A stretch of DNA of 64,000 nt, taken from the NCBI GenBank assembly GCA_037074765.1, contig JBAMDO010000201.1, positions 35,552 through 99,551 on the forward strand, written 5' to 3'. A program made the position numbers and the translations under genes. Position 1 is the stretch's first letter; each line of letters opens with the position of its first letter. The DNA comes from Mansonella perstans (taxonomy: Eukaryota; Nematoda; Chromadorea; Rhabditida; Onchocercidae). Below, piece after piece: positions 50,801 through 62,100 of this stretch. The notes below the pieces were generated by a model. The model was not told where the DNA came from. It worked only from the letters and a program-made list of their open reading frames with translations, and did no database searches.

Positions 50801-53800
50801 AAAATTAAAATTTTGAACTAAAAGAAAAAAACCGCTACGAGAAGAGAATATTTGATTAATTATCTGTTCGGGCATACCATCTGCCTTTCAGAAACACCAA
50901 ATCAATTATCGCTTTTCATTTCACTAATTAAATTTTAAATTGTCAGCACCTTTGACAAACTAATTAAATTTTGGTGATTTGTCAGCTCCCTTAGCTGATT
51001 AATTAAATTTTAATTGGTCAATTCCTTTGACAGACTAATTTACTATTAGCTCCTTAGACAAATTGTACTAACATATTTCTATGGAATAAAAGGAAGAAAA
51101 GATTAGTTAAATTATTTTTTTCTAAGTTTCTACTAAGCATGTCGACGAGTAATTAGTTAACTAATTATAATCCAAAATTATCATGATAAGTTGAGGACAC
51201 ATTTGTTACTACAAACATATTCGAATTTAGACCATTGCTTTCCATAAAACTTTTCCATATAATATATTCAAATACCATCATCATTTAACTCTTACTATCA
51301 AACGTCAGCAATCAGCAAGCAACCAATTATCATGATAATTCAGATTAGCTAATATAAACATATTCAAATTGAAATTATTCCATCTCCTACAGTATTCCAA
51401 AATAAATAATCGCAATATTCCAATACCATACTTTCATGACATGCAATAATAACAATTATAATTTAAATATTTGAAGAAAAATCATTGAAATGTTGCATTT
51501 TGCAATAAAATTCTTGAAAATTGGAATATATTTTGCAGTAAAATTCGACAACTGAAAGCTGGAATATATTTAACAGTAAAATTCCGATAACTGAAAATTC
51601 AAATTCGATAATTGATTTGAAAAATAGTAATCTCCTTTACATATATATATATATATATATATACCAGAATTTTATGCTATGCATACAGATTTAGAAATAT
51701 TAAAACGAACGATTAGATGAATGGATTAGGTTGGAAATTTCAGTTTAAAAAGATAGCTTTAAAAAATTTCCTTCTTCTTTTTCACGATGACGTAAGAAAA
51801 AACTTTTGTGGTCCGTTGAAATTTAAAAAAAAAAAAAACTGGAATGTAACTGAAAAGTGCGAACATAATTTATTACTAGCATTTGCAGGGCAATAAATTA
51901 TGTTCACACTTGAAATATATCCATTTCAAACTTACGGGAACCTTTTCAAATTCATTATAAACAAAGATAAAATTTTTTCTTTCTTTGATTGATTTCTGAT
52001 GAAAATTTGCGGAATGATGAGGAAGATAAAAAAACAGAGAGAGAGACAGAGAGGGAGAAGAACGGAGAGAAAAGGAAAGAAAGAAACTGAATGTTTCAAT
52101 TAATTAATTATCTTTGCTATATGATTTGAAATGAAAAAATTGCATTATCGATTTCATTTCATTTAGTGAAATAATAATTAGCGTACGTAATCGATATTAA
52201 TTAAGCATAATTTAATTACGATGAGGGAGAACAAAAAGAGAGAGAGTTAGGTATTTAATTAAATAATTATTGTTGCTATGATTTGCATAAAAAAACCTGT
52301 ATCAGGTAAAAAAGGTGAAAAAAAGCAAAATTATAGTATCAGCTCCGTTCAATGTTTTTTTTTTCTGGACTAATTAATTGTATGCATGATTTCTTGCCTT
52401 TTCATCTCTAATTAAACTAATTAATTTATCAATACAATTTACAAATAAGAAAAAATTTTTATGTTCCTGTTTTTTTTTCTTTCAAATATTAAAAAATCAA
52501 TCAATAAATATATTTTGTAATGGATTTCAGTAATACTGTAATGTAACTAATACTGTAGTTTAATTAATACTGTAATTTAATTCTTCAGTTTCTGGCAAAT
52601 CATTAATAAATGCAGGCTACTGAAAGTTAAAGCTAATGAGTTGATAAAAGATAAAAAAAATGATAGTGCTAACAAAAGTTTTTCATTTGACCAGTATTTG
52701 CAATTTTTCACTGTAGTAAATTAATTCAATTAATTTAAATTGAACTAATTTGAATTGAAAATTCATTTTGAGAAAAAAACCTGAAACTTACTTTTAACCC
52801 TAACATTCGAACTGCCTTCTGATTCCTCCAAATACTTCTCTTGTATTTGCTCCTGCGCTACCTTATGACATACCTCAAATGCTTGTCCAATTGTTCGTAC
52901 AACACGCATTGCTTGACTCTGAAAGAAAAAAAATGTCATGTCATAGTAAAAAGTACTTCATTTTTTCTTTTTTTTTTTAATAATGAATTCATCATAATCG
53001 ATAGTGATTTTTTTGATAATGAATTCATCATAATTGATAGTGATATATATGTATGTATGCATAGAGTACTAATTCTTTAGATGAAAAGAAGTTCTTTTTG
53101 ATGAAATTTTAAATTTCATTTAATAGCTCTAATTAATAGGTCTAAAAATAAAAACTTTATTTGTAAATGAAATATTTTCCTTTTTTTTGATAATGAATTC
53201 ATTATAATTGATAGTGATATGCATGTATACATGTAGTAATTAATGAAAGACATGTGTAACGGTGTATAACAATGTATATATACTTATATGATGTACATAT
53301 ATTTCTGTAACGACGTATATATATTTACGATGTATATATTTATTACGATGTATATATATTTATAACATTGTATATATATTTATATATATTTAGCTTTTTC
53401 TTTTAATTTTCTCAAATGAATGGAAAAAAGAAAACACTCCTTACAGTATAATCGCTATATACAGTATAATATAATTATAATTACAGTATAATCACTATAT
53501 TATTGGGAATTATCGTTGTAAAAATTATTGTAAATATATTTCTAAATTGGAAAATAAACAAGAAAAGTAGGCTACCAACAAATTAGGGTTGAAAAGGAAA
53601 AAAAACAAAGTAATTTTAAAAAATATTATTGAAAACTAAGTCTAGAAATTTTCAAATGAATTTACATCCTTCCAGCCGAAGTCTCTTAAAGTTAAATGCT
53701 AAAAATATTTTAAACTAGGCTTAATGCTACCAAGCTAAATGTTGAAAATATTGTAAACTAGCCTTAATGTCGCTAAGCCAAATGCCTAAATGCATGCTTC

Positions 53801-56800
53801 CTCTTTAAAAAATCATTCTCTGAACTGATCACTGATTTTGATACATAATAACTGAACTTGAATGAAATCAAAAAATTACAATTTTTCTATCGTCATTCCT
53901 TTTTTAATTTTTTTTAAAAAATTTCGCAATACATTTTGATTTCAATTCATTTCCAATTTTAATTTTTTTTTTGTAAAATTCGAATTAAGAAAAAAACCGA
54001 AATAATGATTCTTTGCTAGCAAATTATTTAACAAACAAATAAGAAGTTCAAATTAATTAATAATTTCAAATTTTAATTTCTGATTTTTCTATTTATTTAA
54101 TTTTCTACTTTTTTTTCTTTCTTTTGCACTTCAAGCAGTAGTTGTATTGTTTAGAGAAAATAAAATGAAACGAAAAAAAGAAAAAACTTTAAAGTAAAAA
54201 AATATCACACTTCCGAGTGTATGTATTTATGTGTGTGTGTCCGTGTATGATTGTGTACGTTTGTTTTTTGTAGATATTTTGTGTAAGATGAAAGATAAAT
54301 ATTTAAAAAGCATTAAGCTTTTTTTAACATTCATCTATTTTACTTCATCTATTCAAATCATTTGTTGAAATTTCGATTTTTTTTCTTATTGGCCAAGAAA
54401 TAAATTTCATTATAAATACATACAAATACCGATACATGTACACAAACATACATGCAAATATATATATACATACAAATATGCACAAATGCATACATGCAAA
54501 TAGATACACACACATACACATACACACACATACACACACACGCACATACACACACACACACACACAAACACATACACATACACAAACGATGCATTACGAT
54601 ATATTTCAAAAATGTGAATGAATGAATAAACTTTAATCTTTGAGAAGAAAAATAATAAGTATTATTGATATTGCTATTATTCTAATGCAGACAGTTTTAT
54701 TATTTTTCTGTAAACTCTCCACTCGTCGTCATTTGATCATTTGTTGAAAAAGTTAAAAGTAACGAATAAGTTAAAGTTATAGGTAATAGGTAAAAATTAT
54801 AATTTAATAATCATTAATGTTCTTTCTAAACAAATATAAATGCATGATTTTTGACCTTTGCAGAAGAAATAATAAAAACGAAGATGAAGTTAATCTTAGA
54901 AAAAAATAAATAAATTTAAATTTGAGAAAAATTTGCATAATTTAAATTATATTATCAATCCACTGTAGTATTTTTTTGGCTCTTTTTTCTCTGTTAAAAT
55001 AACATATGGATTTTTTTTTTTTTGATGACATTATGACATTAAAATGTGTGAATAGTAAATATTCATACAAGAATTGTTCAACAAAAAAAAGCCTAATAGC
55101 AAGAAGACACCAAAATAGCCCCTAGGTCAAAAAGATACCAAAGACATCAAAATAGTCCCCAAATGATAAAAAAAAAGTAGCCAGGAGGGATGATTTTGAA
55201 GCTACAGAAGTCGAGAAGAATAATTTTTAAAATTCTTTTTTTTCTTTGATAGAAATTTATTCGAGAAGATTTCCGGTCAAAAACAACGGAAAATTTCCGT
55301 ATTGTATTAATTAATGGAGAATAGTCAAAAATTTTCCAGTCTACCATAAATTAAAATATTTAAATCTTAAATTGTATTACTGAATTTCAATTTCACTTTA
55401 TGCTTATATATTTATTTATGGCAATGTGTGTTAGACAGAAATGAAGAAAACTCTAAAAACAGTTCAAAAATCTAAATTATAAAATTCTACGAATTAAAAT
55501 GAATGGTTAAAATTTTTCTAGAAATCCACTTATTCATTAATTAATTAATTAACCGAATTATTCCCATGTACTTTTAAAAAGTAAGTATACATTTACATTA
55601 TATTTACGATATGTGATATGAACATCACGTAAAATACGTAATGAAAAAAATTGTGTGATTGTTTACTGTTCGTTGCTCATTGTTTATTGTTTATTGCTTG
55701 TTCTTTGTTGTTTATTGTTTTTGTTGTTACACATATACATACCTCAAGTTCACGATCACTTTCAAGAGTTTGTTCGGTATTTGGTAATGTCCAGCGAACA
55801 AATTTTGTTTTTATTGGTTCAGTCTTGTCATTTGATGGTTTTGCCATCAATCGTAAATAGAAGAAACGCTGCTCATCCGGAAGACATTTTTCCTTATCTT
55901 TATCTGTATCCGTAATTTGCAACATTTCGTATCGTAGTTTAACGTATTGTTGCTGTTGTTAATAATACTGATAGTGATAGTGATACTGTTGGTGATGGTA
56001 ATGATAATAATAATAGTGATAATAAAGATGATGATAATAGCGATAGGATAGTAAATAATAATAATGATATGAATAATTGTTCGGCACATGTATAGCAAAC
56101 AAGAGAAGAGTCTTTAAAAAAAAAATAGAAAATAATACAGTATCGTCTTTTTCTCTTTTTTTCTCTCTTGCATCAATACACTGAAAATTTATTATAACAA
56201 ATTAAATTGTTCATTTAAACTGTTACAACAAACTGCGAAGAATAAAACAAAAAAACAAAAAAAAAAAAACATTGATTGATTGTAGTGAAGAATAAAATCT
56301 GTGCAATAAATATACCAATAGAGATTTGCAGCAACAGTAGTAGAAGCAGCAGTAGCAGCGAATATTTGAAGTTTTATTTTTTGGCGAAATAATATTTCCA
56401 TTAGCACAAAATCTTTTATTTTCGCAGATCCAATAATTAATTTTAGGCAAAAAAAACAAAACAAACAAACAATATATCATAAAATCAATCTGCTATAGTG
56501 GTAATCTTTTTATACATATAAAGTATTTGTAGTGAAAATTCAGGAAAAAATTTTGATTCAATAGGAAAATTTAATCGAATTTGAAAATGAATTTATTTTG
56601 TGTTTTCTATTGCATTTTGCAGATCATCCCTATATCACTTTGCAGATCATCCTTACATCATTTTGAAGATTCACCCTGACATCATCATTTTACATTGATT
56701 GTAACCAAAAATAAATAAATGAAATAAATCATTTGTCGGTGAATTTCTTTTCTTTTTTTCTTTTGTTCTCTTGCTTTAAGAATAAATATCTAAATATAAG

Positions 56801-59077
56801 AATACTTTTTTCCTCTTTTTCTCTTGCAGTAAGAATAAAGTCCAATAACAAAAATTAGAAATAATTTTTCATTCAATGTTTTTCATCAGAACTGCCTTAT
56901 TAAAAACATTTGCCCATGCGTTTTTGAATTTTCAAAAAGCAGATGTAACACCATCATTGCTAAACATTTTTTTTTTTTTTTTTTTTTAATTAATCTGGAG
57001 GTAAAGTATAGATTATCAAGATTCGCGGAGAAATTAGAGAGAAATAAACATTTGGAGAGAGCAATGCAAGATGAATGAGAAAATGAGAGAATTTCTCACT
57101 TCACAAATAAAAAGTTAAAAAATAATTAATTGCTAATTAATACAATACTAATTTTAATTAACTCTTTAGAGATGCAAATACTGCAAGCTATAAATCTGCA
57201 TAAGATAAATATGACTATCATGACTAATTAGTTCCAATTAATTGCATTTGGATAAAATTAGCATTTTCATTTCATATAAAGATGATATTGTTGGATAAAT
57301 CATGATATATCAATGATATCATGAATATGAGAAAATTGGAATAGTTTATTTCGAATATATTTCCAATTCGTAATACGTCTTTTCTTTTACAAATCTCATC
57401 AGCTCATCAATCATCATCACTGCTATTACCAGACTAATTAATCACTGATTGAAGGATGAAATTGAAATTGAGAAATTTTAAAATTAAAGAACTAAAATTG
57501 ATGATGAACAAGAAATAAATTTGCTTTCATTGTATGTACATGTGTATAAACAAAATTTGCAAAATACCATTTGATTATTATTAAATGTTAATTAGTTAAT
57601 TCTTTCAAATATCAGTTTTCTACATGCTTTATAATTGAACTTCTTCAATCTAATTTTGTTTCAAATTTAAATTTGAATTTTAACAAATATTCTTCAAAAA
57701 ATGCGAGAAATTTTAATAATTGAAGGAATTCAGGAAGAAATAATTAAACGAATACGATAACGATAAAATAAGGGAAAACAATTACGAATATGATAGCAAT
57801 AAAATAGGAAGAAATAATTATAACGGATATGATAACGATAAAATAGATAATTTTCCTTTTTTTTCTTACCAATAATCGAATAAATCAAAATTTCATATTT
57901 CAAAATCAAAAATATCAATTGTAAAATTTCTTCATTAGCTAAAATAGATTTGATCAAAAGACAAAAATTATTAATAGTAACAGGTAACAGACTAAAAATA
58001 GAATTATTACGAAGATGCAAAGAAGATGAAATAACACATTGTTCTTAGAAAATAGCTAGGATCAATTTACCAAAGTTGAAAAATGTTTGCAACTAATTCT
58101 TTTTATCTTTCCGTTTCAGTGAACAAAAAAAAGAAAAAAAAAAGCATTCATAAATGACAGTGTGTGATCAAATAACATGATTTGAAAAAAGATGTTCCAC
58201 CCTAAAAAATACATATTCCTTCAACAAATCACTTCAAAAATGAATAAAGATCAAATTTCTGAATTTTAGAACAAAAGATTATTATGCCATATTTTTATTA
58301 TCATTATTAAATTTATACATCTAAATTTTTTTGAGTAGTAGTAATTAAGTAAATAATTCCCATTGGTAAGAAAAATAATGATTCTCCTCTGTAAGCGAGA
58401 AGAAAAAAAAAAAAAATTGAAAGAATGAAAGGAAATAGGAAAGAAATGATGAAAATGACTCATAATTCATAGCACATATGAATATTATTTATGTAGAAGA
58501 AATTATACGGTTGTTTTTGAAATGGCAAAACGAATAGAAGAAGAAGCAAGGATACGATGAGAGGTAATATTTCTGTTGCCGGAAAGAGCAAAGTAAAAAA
58601 GTTGGAAAAAGTTTTGGATGTTAGAGAGAAGAGCGAGTTGCTAGTGTGTATGTATGTATTGCATGTTAGTACATATTGTTGGTGCATGTCTATGAAGAAA
58701 AGGAAAAAGAAGAAGAGAACAGTGATGACGATAATTGGCTATAGGGCGCAGGCGCAGCTGTCCTAAACTACACTCTTAAATGAAGAATAACATCAACAAA
58801 CTTTAACTTCACACACACTCAAACTAATGGAAGCAAATAAAAAGCAAAGTTCTATGCAACTATTATCATCATTATCTCTTCTATCTTCATTTCTTTCTTA
58901 AATCATAGATAAAAACAAAAAAAATGATAAAGAAAAAGTGACAAGTGAGAAGTGAGAATAATTACAGCTGTAGGTGAAGAAAGTTAAAGCAAAGCTTTTC
59001 AAATGCAATTTTTATCAAATAATATTTGATGTTAGAATAAGCAAATGATAAATTTTTATTGCTTGTTATCATCATTT

Positions 59078-59115
<38 letters not shown>

Positions 59116-62100
59116 ACTCATTTCATCAATATATTTATTTCATTTCAATAAGCAAAAACTATTAACATTACTTGTTTTTCTTTTTTACAGTTAGCTAAAG
59201 ATAACATGACCTGTGGGCAATGAATACAATAAGTGACCCTATAGGCAATAAGTATCATAAGTGATTACAAGATAACAATGATATCAATGTTATACTTTAA
59301 TTTGAAATTATTTACAGTAACCTAAAGGTCATCGACACATTTATTTAACTGAACTAAGCAGAAACTATTAACATGACTTTTTTTTTGTTAACATGTCATT
59401 TATTAATTTGACTAATTGCAGTTAGCTAAGCATAACATGATCTATAGGATAATGGCAATAAGCACAATAAATGGTAATATTATAACAATGATATCAACGT
59501 TATTTTTTTACTTGAAATTTTTTTATAGTATGCTAAAAGAATCAAATGAATAGAGAATGAATAATAAATGAAATAATTAATGCTAGTTTAATTGTATTAA
59601 ATTTTTATCAAATAACAGCGAAAAATATTTTGAACTAGTTAGATTTATTATTATTTATTTTTGAGTAGCTAAGCTTATTTTCATATCGATCACTAGAATG
59701 CATAATACTAATACTAATAATAACAGTAAGAATGAAAAGGCCTAGTCAATCATTTTACTTATAAAAAATGAATAAAATTAAGAGGAGATACTGTTAGAAG
59801 AAATAATGATTGATTGATAGGATTGTTAAATGAATGTATTTATTGCAAGCAAATTTTTAATGCTTCTATTTGTGTATATGTAATTTATTTGCTAAGATTG
59901 TTTACAGCTAAGCAAACAATTTTAAAATCTTCTGAAATGGTTTTTTTTTATCAACAAGATAGAAAATGAGCTAGCTGCAAATTTACAAGCTACATTGCTA
60001 TCATCAGTGCTCACATAACCATTCCATTATCATATTATCTTTATCAACTACAAATTTACCTTATATGTTATCAACAATACTCATATGTACTGCCCATATG
60101 TAATTCCATATCATAATTATCACCAACAATTACATGAAAATAATTTTCAAATAGAAGTACCATGCGCACAAACATAAATCTTAGCGTATTTAGTAAAAGT
60201 CCAAATAAATTGTAAAAATTAAACATCAAATTGAAATCTCAATTTTCAATAGCATAAGCTAACTTCCCCGTTATTATTACAACATTTCAAAATTTCAATC
60301 TTTTTAATAATTGTAATAATGATATCTTAAAAAGTAAAAAAAACAACCTCCCAAAAATAATTTTAGGAATTTAAAAAAAAATATGCAAGAAGAGAAAATT
60401 ATATTATTTTTTTTTAAAAAAATCACTTTCGGGAAAAAGGATTTTTTCCCATAATTTTTATGCAATTTATTGTAAGAAATTGTTACCACTAAATGTCATT
60501 AATTGTGTCGCGCCATTAAGAAATTGTCACAAGTAATTGTATCACTCATTTTTAATTTTTAGAAATTAAATAAATTAGAAATGTATGCTCATAGTCGTAA
60601 TTTGTTAATTTTGTTCATCACTATCGAATGAATGATATCATTTGTTGAGTTTTTTTTTGGCAAATTATCAAAAACATTTCAGAAATTTTCAATAATGCGC
60701 TTAAAATTTATTGACATCATTTAAAGATATAAAAATGATGAAAGTTTTCCTCATTGAAATTTGATGCAAAAGAAATTTAATGCATCTTTTATTTGTAACA
60801 CATGTGAATTGTGTATTAATTTATAAGACATTTGCGATAGCCTGGTTTCTTTTTTTTTTGTTTCTAACTGGTTAATTAATTAGTTCCAGCTAATGCTCAT
60901 TAACATTTTACTTTCAATTTCGCATGACTCATTCATTTTCTTTTTTTTTTTTATTGAAATAGGATTGACTGATGATACTGACAGATAAAATGAAATAAAA
61001 AATATTTTTTAAATTTGATCGATTTGCTAAGTTTTTTTTTTTCTTTAAACTTTTTTACTGGTATGGAACTCGTATGGGATTGGTATAAAACTGTTTTACT
61101 TCTATAAATATTATCATATGGCACTTTGTTTTTTCCTTTTTTTTCACCTAATTTAATCTTAAATAATCATTTGACTATCACTACAAAAACCAAAAAGCAT
61201 ACATCACCATTTTTATCAAATTCGTACCTAAAGAACCACACTTTCTCCCACTCCATTTCAGGAAATCAAGCAAAAACGATACGGAAAAGACTAAGTTTTG
61301 GCAAGGGAATTCATGCAACAGAAAATGCTTTACTAATTGAAATGTGGTAATTATTTCCTTACATTAGCAGATCATTCAAATTTCGTTTTATTTGTAAAAA
61401 AAATATCAATAAAAATAAAAGTGTCATGTAATTTATCCATTCCGGTTGTGAATGAAACGAGAAAAACGGTACGGAAAAAGATTCAGTTTCAGCAAGGGAA
61501 TTTATGCAACAGAGCGGAAATTATTTCCTGAATTTAGCATATCATTCAAATTTCGTTTCATTCGTAAAAAAGATTTTCAGTAAAAATAATTTTTAATATT
61601 TAAACTTTAAACTTAGTAATGTTAAGAAAAAATTAATGAAAAAAAAGACAATATGCGCTACGTGATTTATTCATTCCGGTTGTAAATGGAACGGAAAAAG
61701 CGGTTGGAAGATTTAATTGAGGCGCCAAATAATTTCTAATAAATTGTGGCGCAATTCAACATAATATTTGCAATAAGCAAAACTGACAAAAGCAGCTATT
61801 GTAATCAATCCATTGGAAAAAAAGAAAGAAAAAAAGATCCGGGCAAAATCTGTAACTAGAAATATTTGCTTGCCAACGATAAAATATACTGCAATCTTAT
61901 CTATCGAATTTTTAGCAAGAAATGTACCGTACTGCTCCGTAACAAAAATATACCGTATACCGTAAGTATATGTATACCGTGCGGTATGGTTTTAATCATC
62001 AATTAATGAGAAGTAAATTTAGTTCCAGTTTTAAACGATACACACTAAAATTAAACACGTATATAAATATAGCTTCTGTATTATTTTTACAACAAAAAAA

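Noticed and set aside
54345..54621. Cys/Val-rich and Thr/His-rich frames
   Set aside because: Translation of a CA/CATA microsatellite.
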